From contig NZ_JARXVH010000001.1 of the NCBI RefSeq assembly GCF_029892565.1, positions 992,001 through 1,056,000 on the forward strand: a stretch of DNA of 64,000 nt, written 5' to 3'. This document shows positions 1 through 8,253 of this stretch, in pieces. This DNA comes from Streptomyces pseudovenezuelae (GTDB lineage Bacteria; Actinomycetota; Actinomycetes; Streptomycetales; Streptomycetaceae). A program made the position numbers and the translations under genes. Under the pieces are notes generated by a model. It worked only from the letters and a program-made list of their open reading frames with translations, ran no database searches and was not told the DNA's origin. The first letter of the stretch is position 1, and every line of letters starts with the position of its first letter.

Positions 1-141
1 CTGGTCCGGTTCGCGCCATCCGAGGTGGCGGACGCCTTCTGCGCCTCGCGGTTGGGCAGCGACGGGGGTGCGACCTTCGGGACGCTGCCCTCCACGCTCG
101 ACCTGGCGTCGGTGGTGGAGCGGGCCCGGCCGCTGTCCTGA
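1..141 (+). CDS. C-terminal end of an AidB-like acyl-CoA dehydrogenase (partial)
   Basis: Only the last 46 codons are inside the window, ending in TGA at 139-141. The reading frame contains EVADAFCASRL followed by FGTLP, a tail I recognise from AidB-type acyl-CoA dehydrogenases linked to the adaptive response to DNA alkylation. The FAD-binding core lies upstream of base 1 and cannot be judged. The call is by family resemblance of a short tail only; a generic acyl-CoA dehydrogenase is the alternative. Confidence 0.6.
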   Translation: MVRFAPSEVADAFCASRLGSDGGATFGTLPSTLDLASVVERARPLS

Positions 142-437
142 CCTGCACGGAGGGCCGGACGCGGGGGTGGTGCTGCGCCGACACGGCACCACCCCCGCCA
201 AGTGGCCCGTAGACAGGCCTGGTACGCCGCTCGGGACGGCGTTGCTCAAGTTTCAACCAGGGTTTGGCAGTTCACCAGGGTTGCAGAGGGTTGCAACTTG
301 CTGCTTTCTGTGGCTGGACAGTGCACTTCCCTCAGGCGGAAACGGCACTATGAGACGGTCAGTCAACGGATTGTCGGCTCCGTGGCCGAATCGCGCCGGT
401 GCGCCGGCGGTCCCGCCCCCTTCTCCCTGGAGGTCCC
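142..437 (+). promoter_or_regulatory. Intergenic region with three direct GGGTT repeats upstream of the GAF regulator
   Basis: No gene is seen in this 296-bp gap. It holds a locally AT-richer patch with three similar ten-base units at 257-266, 275-284 and 285-294 (CCAGGGTTTG, CCAGGGTTGC, AGAGGGTTGC), the last overlapping the perfect palindrome GTTGCAAC at 290-297. Repeated sites ahead of a one-component regulator suggest an operator array for autoregulation. That role is inference from position. Confidence 0.4.
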
Positions 438-1727
438 GTGGCGCTCTCGCCGGCGGACGTCACTCAGCTCGCCGCGGTCGACACCACGCGCGCGGCGCGG
501 GTGCTCAGCGAGGTCCGCTCCGCCACACTCGCGGGGCAGCGCGCGCCCGTCGCGCCGCGGCCGGTGATCGAGCAGTCCTGGGGGCGCACGCTGCGCAGCG
601 GTGTCGATCCCGAGCGGGACCTGCGGGCCGGGGTGCTGTCCACCGACGAGGTGCGGCGACGGCGGGAGTCGACGGAGCTGCGGCATGTCCTGCCGGTGCT
701 GCGGGAGGGGCTGTTGTCGGTCGCGGACGTCGCGCACCACATCATGGTCGTGGCCGGTGCGGACGGCCGGGTGCTGTGGCGGGAGGGCAGCACACCGGTG
801 CTGCGCCGGGCCGACGGGCTGGGCTTCGAGGTCGGCGCCGACTGGCGCGAGGAGGTCGTCGGCACCAACGGCGTGGGCACCCCGGCGGTGGTGCGCAGGC
901 CCGTACAGATCTTCGCCTCCGAGCACTTCGTGCGCTCACTGGCCACCTGGACCTGTACCGGCGCCCCGATCACCGACCCGCGCGACGGCCGGCTGCTCGG
1001 GGTGGTGGACGTCAGCGGACCGCTGGAGACGATGCACCCGGCCACGCTCGCCTGGGTCGACTCGGTGGCCAAGCTCGCCGAGGCCGGGCTGCGCGAACTG
1101 CATCTGACCTCGCTGGAGCGGCTGCGCGCGGTGGCGGCCCCGGTGCTGGCCCGGCTGACCGGGCGGGCCCTGGTGGTGGACCGGGACGGCTGGACCGCCG
1201 CGGTGACCGGACTGCCGGCCGCCAGCCGGATCACGCTGCCCAAGTCCCTTGCGCCGGGCCGCCGGTGGCTGCCGCCGCTCGGGCCGTGCTCGGTGGAGCC
1301 GCTGGCCGAGGGCTGGCTGATCAGGGCGTCCGACGATCCGGGTCCGCGCGGCGCCACCCGCATCGTGCTGGACCTGACGCGCCCGCGCCGCTGGTCGGTG
1401 ACGGTGTCGGGATGCGCGGGCTCCTGGACCCACGAACTGAGCCCCCGGCACGCCGAGTTGCTCTACCTGCTGGCACTGCACCGCACCGGGCGCAGTGCGG
1501 CCGGCCTGGCCGAGGACGTGTTCGGCGACGCGGGCCGTACGGTGACGGTGCGGGCCGAGATGTCACGCGTACGCCGGTATCTCGGGGGGCTGTTGGAGCA
1601 TCGGCCGTATCGTTTCTGCGAGCAGGCGGAGGTCGAAGTGCTCACCCCCGACGACCCGCTGGACCTCCTGCCTCACTCGACGGCCCCGGCATTGACAGCG
1701 GGTCGGAAACCGACAGAGACCCCTTGA
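438..1727 (+). CDS. GAF-domain regulator (AcoR-like sensory domain)
   Basis: A 429-aa cytoplasmic protein. The GTG start at 438 was chosen because CTGGAGG at 427-433 is a good ribosome binding site; longer in-frame starts lack one. Residues of about 85-215 form a GAF domain with the motif order of acetoin/glycerol-metabolism regulators: GTNGVGT, then SEHF, then a C-x-GAPITDP stretch and GVVDVSG. The sigma-54 AAA+ domain of true AcoR is absent. Instead the C-terminus (about 335-415) has a winged-helix-like segment around LSPRHAELLYLL. It is probably a small-molecule-sensing transcription factor; the ligand and targets are unknown. The repeats in the upstream gap may be its own binding sites. 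Confidence 0.7.
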   Translation: MALSPADVTQLAAVDTTRAARVLSEVRSATLAGQRAPVAPRPVIEQSWGRTLRSGVDPERDLRAGVLSTDEVRRRRESTELRHVLPVLREGLLSVADVAHHIMVVAGADGRVLWREGSTPVLRRADGLGFEVGADWREEVVGTNGVGTPAVVRRPVQIFASEHFVRSLATWTCTGAPITDPRDGRLLGVVDVSGPLETMHPATLAWVDSVAKLAEAGLRELHLTSLERLRAVAAPVLARLTGRALVVDRDGWTAAVTGLPAASRITLPKSLAPGRRWLPPLGPCSVEPLAEGWLIRASDDPGPRGATRIVLDLTRPRRWSVTVSGCAGSWTHELSPRHAELLYLLALHRTGRSAAGLAEDVFGDAGRTVTVRAEMSRVRRYLGGLLEHRPYRFCEQAEVEVLTPDDPLDLLPHSTAPALTAGRKPTETP

Positions 1728-1966
1728 GGATGCCGGCCGAGGCCCGCGGAGGACTCCGGCGGAAGCCCCTGAAGCCCCCGACCTGAGCCCATGAATATGC
1801 CGTTCCGTCACCGTGCGTGCCCAAGCGATGGCATCTTCCGCATATTTGCAGGGTCTTCGTCCCCTGCGGCCCTTGCCTGCCGTAGCATCCCACTACGGGC
1901 CACCCCACCTGCTCCTTGGTCAACGCTCGGACCAACAGCCGCAGTTGGCTCGCCTCGGGAGGTTCG

Positions 1967-3241
1967 ATGAAGCAACGCGGCAGACACCGCAGGCAAAGGC
2001 GCGGCCAGGCGGTGCGCGGCTTCCTCGCCGGGACCGCCCTCGCACTCACCGCGGCCGCCACCATGATCAGCGCTTCGCAGGCCACCGTCAGTGACAGTCC
2101 CGGGGGCCTGAAGCCCCTGGCGGCCGACGCCAAGGGGGCCGGCCTCCGACTCCAGGAGCGCCTGGTCCCGCAGGACACCCTCGACCGACTCTCCTCCTCC
2201 ATGGGCAAGCCGGTCGGCGTCCGCGCCGTCCTCGACGACACCGACCGCACCCTGCGCGGCGCGGCCGACTGCACGACCACCGAGCGCAGCGCCCTGCCCG
2301 TCGAACCGACGGCCACGCGCGCGTACTGCTTTGACACCGCCGACACCAGCGGCTGGCAGGCCGGCGCGGTCACCACCTCCGGGGACGCGGACAACGACGG
2401 TCACTGGGGCGAGAACCGGGTGATCCTCTCCGGCTGGAGCCACGACACCGAGCACGGCAAGGGCACCGGCCTCGCCCGGGTCGCCTTCGTGAACGCCGAC
2501 GATCCCGCGCATCTGACGTACACCTGGGCACTCCTCGTGGTCCCGACGGACGGCGGACGCGACTACCGGGGCCTGTCCTCGGCCGTCTCCGGCATGGTCT
2601 GGTACCAGGGCAAGCTGCTGGTCACCACCACCGCCGGCCTCTACGTGTACGACATGCGCCGCGTGCAGCGGGCCGGCGTCGACAGCGGCAAGGTCGGCAA
2701 GGTGCGCGGCGGCTGGGCGGCGTACGGCTACCGGTATGTGCTGCCCGCGATCGGCTCGTACGCGCTCGGCAGCGGGTCCCCCCGCCCCACGGCGATCTCC
2801 CTCGACCGCAGCACCGCGCCCGACAGCCTGGTCGCGAGCGAGCGGGTGCCCGTGGACGGTGATCTGCGCACCCGGCTGTGGCGCTACGCGCTCAGTTCGG
2901 ACCCGGCGCGGGCCGGGCTGCCGGCCGTCGACTCGGCCGGGTACGCGATCGCGGACGCGGCCTACGAGACGAAGGTGACCGGGGTGGCGGGCGTTCTGTC
3001 GCACGGGTCCACCTGGTATCTGGACCGTGCGGCCGACACCGCGGGCGACCACGGCACCCTCTGGCGGCAGGACGCGCACAAGGCGAAGACCACCGAGTGC
3101 GGCTCGGACGCCTCGCACCAGTGCTGGAGCGGCCGGGCGGGTTCGCTCTCCTACTGGGCGGAGACCGGCGAGGTCTGGTCCCAGTCCGGGCGGATGCTGT
3201 ACGCGCTGCCGCTGGCCTCGATCGACAAGTCCGCGGGCTAG
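1967..3241 (+). CDS. Secreted protein of unknown function
   Basis: A 424-aa protein. ATG at 1967 follows GGGAGG at 1957-1962. The N-terminus has a highly basic n-region (MKQRGRHRRQRR), then a hydrophobic core ending near ISASQA, so it is exported, probably by Sec. The mature part has several Gly/Trp/Tyr-rich repeats (for example GMVWYQGKLLVTT and LYVYDMRRV) and paired cysteines, which suggests a beta-rich, possibly propeller-like fold. I recognise it only as a secreted protein type common in streptomycetes and assign no function. The downstream acetyltransferase starts 17 bp after the stop, so the two could be co-transcribed. Confidence 0.65.
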   Translation: MKQRGRHRRQRRGQAVRGFLAGTALALTAAATMISASQATVSDSPGGLKPLAADAKGAGLRLQERLVPQDTLDRLSSSMGKPVGVRAVLDDTDRTLRGAADCTTTERSALPVEPTATRAYCFDTADTSGWQAGAVTTSGDADNDGHWGENRVILSGWSHDTEHGKGTGLARVAFVNADDPAHLTYTWALLVVPTDGGRDYRGLSSAVSGMVWYQGKLLVTTTAGLYVYDMRRVQRAGVDSGKVGKVRGGWAAYGYRYVLPAIGSYALGSGSPRPTAISLDRSTAPDSLVASERVPVDGDLRTRLWRYALSSDPARAGLPAVDSAGYAIADAAYETKVTGVAGVLSHGSTWYLDRAADTAGDHGTLWRQDAHKAKTTECGSDASHQCWSGRAGSLSYWAETGEVWSQSGRMLYALPLASIDKSAG

Positions 3242-3258
3242 ATGATTCCCTGACGGGC

Positions 3259-3831
3259 ATGAGCACCTTCCCCGTGACCACCTGGTCCCTGGAGCAGACC
3301 GCCCCGACCGACCTGCTGCCGGCCGCCGCACCGGACGGGGACGTGCGGATCGTCCGCTCCGAGCTGCCCTCCCCCGAGTTCAGCCGCTTCCTGTACGCCT
3401 CCGTCGGCGGCGACATCCGCTGGATCGACCGGCTCGGCTGGCCGTACGCGCGCTGGGAGCAGTATCTGGACCGGCCGGGCGTGGAGACGTGGGTCGCCCA
3501 CGAGCGCGGGACACCCGCCGGCTACGTGGAGCTGGAGCCGCAGGACGACGGGGTCGTGGAGATCGCCTACTTCGGGCTGATCCCGGCCTTCCGTGGCCGC
3601 CGGATCGGCGGCCACCTGCTGTCGTACGGCGCCGCCCGGGCCTGGGATCTCGCGGACCGCTGGCCGGGTCTCGCGCGCACGAAGCGGGTCTGGCTGCATA
3701 CATGCAGCAAGGACGGGGAGCACGCCATGGACAACTACCTGCGCCGGGGCTTCACCCTCTTCGACACCAAGGTCGAGGAGGAGCGGGAGGTGGCCACGCC
3801 GGGCCCCTGGCCCGGGGCATACCCCGCCTGA
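3259..3831 (+). CDS. GNAT family N-acetyltransferase
   Basis: A 190-aa cytoplasmic enzyme that should move an acetyl group from acetyl-CoA to an amine. The GNAT core is visible at residues of about 75-165: a strand ending in GYVELEP, EIAYFGLIPAFRGRRIGGHLL (split here as the V/I-x-F-G-L-I-P strand and the R-G-R-R-I-G-G pyrophosphate-binding loop), and a C-terminal WLHTCS then NYLRRGF. The ATG at 3259 has only a weak ribosome binding site; the short gap after the preceding gene suggests coupling. The substrate cannot be told. Confidence 0.8.
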   Translation: MSTFPVTTWSLEQTAPTDLLPAAAPDGDVRIVRSELPSPEFSRFLYASVGGDIRWIDRLGWPYARWEQYLDRPGVETWVAHERGTPAGYVELEPQDDGVVEIAYFGLIPAFRGRRIGGHLLSYGAARAWDLADRWPGLARTKRVWLHTCSKDGEHAMDNYLRRGFTLFDTKVEEEREVATPGPWPGAYPA

Positions 3832-3870
3832 CCTGCGCGGACAAGACCGTGCGCGGCGCATGTGATCGAT

Positions 3871-3905
3871 GACACCCTCGTCTCGCACTTCGAGACAAGG
3901 GTGTC
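3871..3905 (+). terminator. Hairpin after the acetyltransferase gene
   Basis: GACACCCT-C-GTCTCG at 3871-3885 pairs with CGAGAC-A-AGGGTGTC at 3891-3905: 8 bp, one mismatch, then 6 bp, around a 5-nt CACTT loop. It lies 39 bp after the acetyltransferase stop. There is no T-run, which is usual for Streptomyces terminators. A role as an operator for the sulfur operon cannot be excluded. Confidence 0.6.
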
Positions 3906-3936
3906 CGCATGTCGGACGAAGCTGGACTGTGTCCAG
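3903..3936 (+). promoter_or_regulatory. Two small inverted repeats upstream of the cysteine leader peptide
   Basis: GTCCG-catgt-CGGAC lies at 3903-3917 and CTGGAC-tgt-GTCCAG at 3922-3936, both perfect, ending 22 bp before the leader peptide start. Tight spacing just ahead of the first translated codon of a sulfur operon suggests operator sites for a sulfur-responsive repressor. No matching regulator gene is in the window, so this is positional inference. Confidence 0.35.
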
Positions 3937-3958
3937 AACGCCGTGACACGCTTCCGTC

Positions 3959-4042
3959 ATGTCCGGAACTGGAATTGCCTTGGTGAGTCGGCGGCACGTC
4001 GACCTCGGCCGCATGTCCAGCGCCATCTGTCCGGCGAGCTGA
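3959..4042 (+). CDS. Cysteine leader peptide (27 aa) of the sulfite reductase operon
   Basis: ATG at 3959 opens a 27-codon frame ending in TGA at 4040-4042, 124 bp before the sulfite reductase start. The peptide contains RRHVDLGRMSSAIC. I recognise this as the actinobacterial putative-leader-peptide type found ahead of sulfur-assimilation genes, with a conserved Cys near the C-terminus (residue 24 here). The expected role is attenuation: slow reading of the Cys codon when charged tRNA-Cys is scarce would change folding of the following RNA. In the 124-nt spacer, CCTGC at 4066-4070 could pair with GCAGG at 4097-4101 or 4123-4127, and GGTAC at 4100-4104 with GTACC at 4117-4121. These would compete, but they are short and unproven. 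Confidence 0.75.
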   Translation: MSGTGIALVSRRHVDLGRMSSAICPAS

Positions 4043-4166
4043 GAGCCGCAGCGACACCGACATCTCCTGCATACGTCTCACCCCGCGCAACGCCGCGCAG
4101 GTACACCCATGCGCCCGTACCCGCAGGTAAGAGCCGCTCACCGTCTGTCCCGGAGGACGTACAACC

Positions 4167-5864
4167 ATGGCCGCCACCCCGCAGAACCCTGCTGCCGCAG
4201 CGCCCCGCCGCAAGGTGAGCCGTCACCGCGGTGAGGGTCAGTGGGCAGCGGGACACTTCACCCCGCTCAACGGCAACGAGCAGTTCAAGAAGGACGACGA
4301 CGGTCTCAATGTGCGGACACGCATTGAGACGATCTACTCGAAGCGCGGCTTCGACTCGATCGACCCGAACGACCTCCGCGGCCGGATGCGCTGGTGGGGG
4401 CTTTACACCCAGCGCAAGCCCGGGATCGACGGCGGCAAGACCGCGATCCTGGAGCCGGAGGAGCTGGACGACAAGTACTTCATGCTGCGCGTCCGCATCG
4501 ACGGCGGCCGGCTGACCACGGACCAGCTGCGCGTGATCGGCGAGATCTCGCAGGAGTTCGCGCGCGGCACGGCCGACCTCACCGACCGGCAGAACGTCCA
4601 GTACCACTGGATCCGGATCGAGGACGTGCCGGAGATCTGGAACCGCCTGGAGGCGGTCGGTCTGTCCACCACCGAGGCCTGCGGTGACACGCCCCGCGTG
4701 ATCCTCGGCTCGCCCGTCGCCGGCATCGCCGAGGACGAGATCATCGACGGCACACCGGCCATCGACGAGATCCAGAGCCGCTACATCGGCACCAAGGAAT
4801 TCTCCAACCTGCCGCGCAAGTTCAAGACCGCGATCTCCGGCTCCCCGCTCCTGGACGTGGCCCACGAGATCAACGACATCGCGTTCGTCGGTGTCGAGCA
4901 CCCCGAGCACGGTCCCGGTTTCGACCTGTGGGTCGGCGGCGGCCTGTCCACCAACCCGAAGATCGGCGTCCGGCTCGGCGCCTGGGTCCCGCTGGACGAG
5001 GTCCCGGACGTCTGGGCCGGCGTGATCGGCATCTTCCGCGACTACGGCTACCGGCGGCTGCGCACGCGTGCCCGCCTGAAGTTCCTCGTCGCCGACTGGG
5101 GCCAGGAGAAGTTCCGCCAGGTCCTGGAGGACGAGTACCTCAAGCGCAAGCTCGTCGACGGTCCCGCGCCCGCGCAGCCGGTGGCCCGCTGGCGCGACCA
5201 CGTCGGCGTCCACCGCCAGCAGGACGGGCGTTTCTACGTCGGTTTCGCCCCGCGCGTCGGCCGTATCGACGGCGCCACCCTCACGAAGATCGCCGAGCTG
5301 GCCGAGGCGCACGGCTCGGGCCGGGTCCGTACCACCGTCGAGCAGAAGATGATCGTGCTCGACGTCGAGGAGGACCAGGTCGACTCGCTGGTCGAGGGCC
5401 TCGCGGCGCTGGACCTGACCGCCAGGCCCTCCTCCTTCCGGCGCGGCACCATGGCCTGCACCGGCATCGAGTACTGCAAGCTCGCCATCGTCGAGACCAA
5501 GGCGCGCGGCGCCGCGCTGATCGATGAACTGGAGCGCCGCATCCCGGAGTTCGACGAGCCGATCACCATCAACGTCAACGGCTGCCCGAACGCCTGCGCC
5601 CGCATCCAGGTCGCGGACATCGGTCTCAAGGGCCAGTTGGTCCTCAACGACCAGGGCGAGCAGGTCGAGGGCTTCCAGGTGCACCTCGGCGGCGCGCTCG
5701 GCCTGGAGGCCGGGTTCGGCCGCAAGGTCCGTGGCCTGAAGGTCACTTCGGACGAGCTGACCGACTACGTCGAGCGCGTCCTCAAGCGGTTCCAGGAGGA
5801 GCGCGAGGACGGTGAGCGGTTCGCCGCCTGGGCCACCCGTGCCTCCGAGGAGGCCCTGTCGTGA
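4167..5864 (+). CDS. sir: Ferredoxin-dependent sulfite (nitrite/sulfite) reductase
   Basis: A 565-aa cytoplasmic enzyme that reduces sulfite to sulfide with six electrons, using siroheme coupled to a [4Fe-4S] cluster. The cluster and siroheme ligands are visible: C431 and C437 (ACTGIEYC) and C473 and C477 (NGCPNAC), the last also the siroheme ligand by family knowledge. Length fits the ferredoxin-type NirA/Sir family. Its place directly before cysH, cysC, cysD and cysN and behind a Cys leader peptide argues for sulfite rather than nitrite as substrate. ATG at 4167 follows GGAGG at 4152-4156. The last bases overlap the next start (GTGA at 5861-5864), so translation is coupled. Confidence 0.93.
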   Translation: MAATPQNPAAAAPRRKVSRHRGEGQWAAGHFTPLNGNEQFKKDDDGLNVRTRIETIYSKRGFDSIDPNDLRGRMRWWGLYTQRKPGIDGGKTAILEPEELDDKYFMLRVRIDGGRLTTDQLRVIGEISQEFARGTADLTDRQNVQYHWIRIEDVPEIWNRLEAVGLSTTEACGDTPRVILGSPVAGIAEDEIIDGTPAIDEIQSRYIGTKEFSNLPRKFKTAISGSPLLDVAHEINDIAFVGVEHPEHGPGFDLWVGGGLSTNPKIGVRLGAWVPLDEVPDVWAGVIGIFRDYGYRRLRTRARLKFLVADWGQEKFRQVLEDEYLKRKLVDGPAPAQPVARWRDHVGVHRQQDGRFYVGFAPRVGRIDGATLTKIAELAEAHGSGRVRTTVEQKMIVLDVEEDQVDSLVEGLAALDLTARPSSFRRGTMACTGIEYCKLAIVETKARGAALIDELERRIPEFDEPITINVNGCPNACARIQVADIGLKGQLVLNDQGEQVEGFQVHLGGALGLEAGFGRKVRGLKVTSDELTDYVERVLKRFQEEREDGERFAAWATRASEEALS

Positions 5865-6040
5865 GCGAGCGGGCCGCCCCCTTCTACTGCCCCTACTGCG
5901 GCGACGAGGACCTGCGTCCCAGCGAGCAGGGCCACGGCGCGTGGGAATGCGGAGCGTGCAATCGAGCCTTCCAGTTGAAGTTCCTCGGGCTGCTGTCCCG
6001 GGGGCTCCAGCTCAACGAAACGGGAGGGGACGAGATATGA
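5861..6040 (+). CDS. Small zinc-ribbon protein in the sulfite reductase operon
   Basis: A 59-aa frame that starts with GTG inside the sulfite reductase stop codon and whose own stop overlaps the cysH ATG at 6037, so it is sandwiched by translational coupling on both sides. It has two CxxC knuckles, C10/C13 (CPYC) and C30/C33 (CGAC), typical of a zinc ribbon or possibly an iron-sulfur site. I know of similar small proteins annotated only as hypothetical at this position in other Streptomyces sulfur operons. Forced co-translation with Sir and CysH suggests an accessory role such as metal or cluster delivery or an electron link; that is inference. Confidence 0.8.
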   Translation: MSERAAPFYCPYCGDEDLRPSEQGHGAWECGACNRAFQLKFLGLLSRGLQLNETGGDEI

Positions 6041-6747
6041 CCACCGTTCAGGAAGACCGCACGACCGACGACTTGAAGGCGCTCGCCGAGCAGGCGGGCC
6101 GCGACCTGGAGGACGCCTCCGCGCTGGAGATCCTCCAGTGGGCCGTCGACACCTTCGGCAAGCAGTTCTGCGTGACCTCCTCCATGGAGGACGCGGTCGT
6201 CGCCCACCTCGCCTCCCGGGCCAGGCCCGGCGTGGACGTCGTGTTCCTCGACACCGGCTACCACTTCCCGGAGACCATCGGCACCCGTGACGCGGTCGAG
6301 GCCGTGATGGACGTCAACGTCATCACGCTCACCCCGCGCCAGACGGTCGCCGAGCAGGATGCGGAGTACGGCCCCAAGCTGCACGACCGCGACCCCGACC
6401 TGTGCTGCAAGCTGCGCAAGGTCCAGCCGCTGGAGCAGGGCCTGACCAAGTACCTGGCCTGGGCGACCGGATTGCGCCGCGACGAGTCCCCGACCCGGGC
6501 GAACACCCCGGTCGTCGGCTGGGACGAGAAGCGCCAGAAGGTCAAGGTCTCGCCGATCGCCCGCTGGAGCCAGGACGACGTGGACGCCTACGTGGCCGAA
6601 CACGGCGTACTGACCAACCCGTTGCTGATGGACGGCTACGCGTCCGTCGGCTGCGCCCCCTGCACGCGCCGCGTCCTGGAGGGCGAGGACGCCCGGGCCG
6701 GGCGCTGGGCGGGCCGCAACAAGACCGAGTGCGGGCTGCACGGCTGA
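6037..6747 (+). CDS. cysH: APS reductase (phosphoadenylyl-sulfate reductase family)
   Basis: A 236-aa thioredoxin-dependent enzyme that reduces adenylyl sulfate to sulfite and AMP. The Cys pairs C123-C124 and C206/C209 are the [4Fe-4S] ligands that separate APS reductases from PAPS reductases, and the C-terminal ECGLH (C232) is the catalytic cysteine motif. LDTGYHFPET near 71-80 is the family pyrophosphate-loop region. The start ATG overlaps the preceding small gene by 4 nt, with GGGAGGGG just upstream as ribosome binding site. With the cluster motif present, APS rather than PAPS is the expected substrate, although cysC is also encoded next. Confidence 0.93.
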   Translation: MTTVQEDRTTDDLKALAEQAGRDLEDASALEILQWAVDTFGKQFCVTSSMEDAVVAHLASRARPGVDVVFLDTGYHFPETIGTRDAVEAVMDVNVITLTPRQTVAEQDAEYGPKLHDRDPDLCCKLRKVQPLEQGLTKYLAWATGLRRDESPTRANTPVVGWDEKRQKVKVSPIARWSQDDVDAYVAEHGVLTNPLLMDGYASVGCAPCTRRVLEGEDARAGRWAGRNKTECGLHG

Positions 6748-6782
6748 CCATGACGATCACTCAGGAGATTCAGGAGACACAC

Positions 6783-7319
6783 GTGACGACCGGAGCCACC
6801 GTCTGGCTCACGGGTCTGCCGAGCGCCGGCAAGACCACCATCGCCTACGAGCTGGCCGGCCGGCTGCGCGAGGAGGGCCACCGCGTCGAGGTGCTCGACG
6901 GGGACGAGATCCGCGAGTTCATCTCCGCGGGCCTCGGCTTCAGCCGCGCGGACCGGCACACCAACGTGCAGCGCATCGGCTTCCTCGCCGAACTGCTCGC
7001 CCGCAACGGCGTCAAGGCGCTGGTCCCGGTCATCGCGCCGTACGCGGACAGCCGCGAGGAGGTGCGGGGGCGCCACCAGGAGAGCGGCGCCGCGTACCTG
7101 GAGGTGCATGTGGCGACCCCGGTCGAGGTGTGTTCCGTGCGGGACGTGAAGGGTCTGTACGCCAAGCAGGCGGCGGGCGAACTGAGCGGGCTCACCGGGG
7201 TCGACGACCCCTACGAGGTGCCCGAGTCGCCCGACCTGCGCATCGAGTCCCAGCACCAGACCGTCCAGGAGTCCGCGGCGGCGCTCCACGCGCTGCTCAC
7301 CGAGAGGGGACTGGCATGA
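6783..7319 (+). CDS. cysC: Adenylylsulfate (APS) kinase
   Basis: A 178-aa enzyme that phosphorylates APS to PAPS with ATP. The P-loop GLPSAGKT is at residues 11-18 and the family motifs DGDEIRE and GLGFSRADR follow. The GTG at 6783 was chosen because AGGAG at 6772-6776 is 6 nt upstream and the protein then begins right at the conserved first strand; an ATG at 6750 would add 11 residues. It overlaps cysD (ATG at 7316) by 4 nt. Since CysH looks APS-specific, PAPS made here may serve sulfotransferases rather than assimilation. Confidence 0.92.
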   Translation: MTTGATVWLTGLPSAGKTTIAYELAGRLREEGHRVEVLDGDEIREFISAGLGFSRADRHTNVQRIGFLAELLARNGVKALVPVIAPYADSREEVRGRHQESGAAYLEVHVATPVEVCSVRDVKGLYAKQAAGELSGLTGVDDPYEVPESPDLRIESQHQTVQESAAALHALLTERGLA

Positions 7320-8251
7320 CGACCGTCGCCACGACCGAGGACGGTACGGCCAGTCCGTACGCCCTCTCCCACCTGGACGCCCTGGAGTCCGAGGCGGTGC
7401 ACATCTTCCGCGAGGTGGCGGGCGAGTTCGAGCGGCCGGTGGTCCTCTTCTCCGGCGGCAAGGACTCCATCGTCATGCTGCACCTGGCGCTGAAGGCGTT
7501 CGCTCCGGCGGCGGTCCCCTTCTCGCTGCTGCACGTCGACACGGGACACAACTTCCCCGAGGTTCTTGAGTACCGGGACCGGACGGTGGAGCAGTACGGC
7601 CTGCGGCTCCATGTGGCGTCCGTGCAGGAGTACATCGACCGCGGTGTGCTGAAGGAGCGTCCCGACGGGACCCGTAATCCGCTCCAGACGCTGCCGTTGA
7701 CCGAGAAGATCCAGCACGAGAAGTTCGACGCGGTCTTCGGTGGTGGACGGCGGGACGAGGAGAAGGCCCGCGCCAAGGAGCGGGTGTTCTCGCTGCGGGA
7801 CGAGTTCTCGCAGTGGGACCCGCGCCGGCAGCGGCCCGAGCTGTGGAATCTGTACAACGGCCGCCACGCACCCGGCGAACACGTCCGCGTGTTCCCGCTC
7901 TCCAACTGGACCGAACTGGACGTCTGGCAGTACATCGCCCGCGAGGGCATCGAGCTGCCGCAGATCTACTTCGCGCACGAGCGCGAGGTGTTCCAGCGGG
8001 CCGGCATGTGGCTGACCGCGGGCGAGTGGGGCGGGCCGCGCGACAGCGAGACCGTCGAGAAGCGGCTCGTGCGCTACCGGACCGTCGGTGACATGTCCTG
8101 CACGGGCGCCGTCGACTCCGAGGCGACCACGCTGGACACCGTCATCGCCGAGATCACCGCCTCCCGGCTGACCGAGCGCGGCGCGACCCGGGCCGACGAC
8201 AAGATGTCCGAGGCCGCGATGGAAGACCGCAAGCGCGAGGGGTACTTCTAA
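7316..8251 (+). CDS. cysD: Sulfate adenylyltransferase subunit 2 (small, PP-loop subunit)
   Basis: A 311-aa catalytic subunit of ATP sulfurylase that joins ATP and sulfate to APS and pyrophosphate, in complex with CysN. The PP-loop SGGKDS is at residues 46-51, and the family signatures HVDTGHNFPE and FGGGRRDEEKARAKER are intact. Length is as expected. It starts inside the cysC stop codon (ATGA overlap) and ends 2 bp before cysN, so cysCDN are translationally linked. Confidence 0.95.
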   Translation: MTTVATTEDGTASPYALSHLDALESEAVHIFREVAGEFERPVVLFSGGKDSIVMLHLALKAFAPAAVPFSLLHVDTGHNFPEVLEYRDRTVEQYGLRLHVASVQEYIDRGVLKERPDGTRNPLQTLPLTEKIQHEKFDAVFGGGRRDEEKARAKERVFSLRDEFSQWDPRRQRPELWNLYNGRHAPGEHVRVFPLSNWTELDVWQYIAREGIELPQIYFAHEREVFQRAGMWLTAGEWGGPRDSETVEKRLVRYRTVGDMSCTGAVDSEATTLDTVIAEITASRLTERGATRADDKMSEAAMEDRKREGYF

Positions 8252-8253
8252 GC

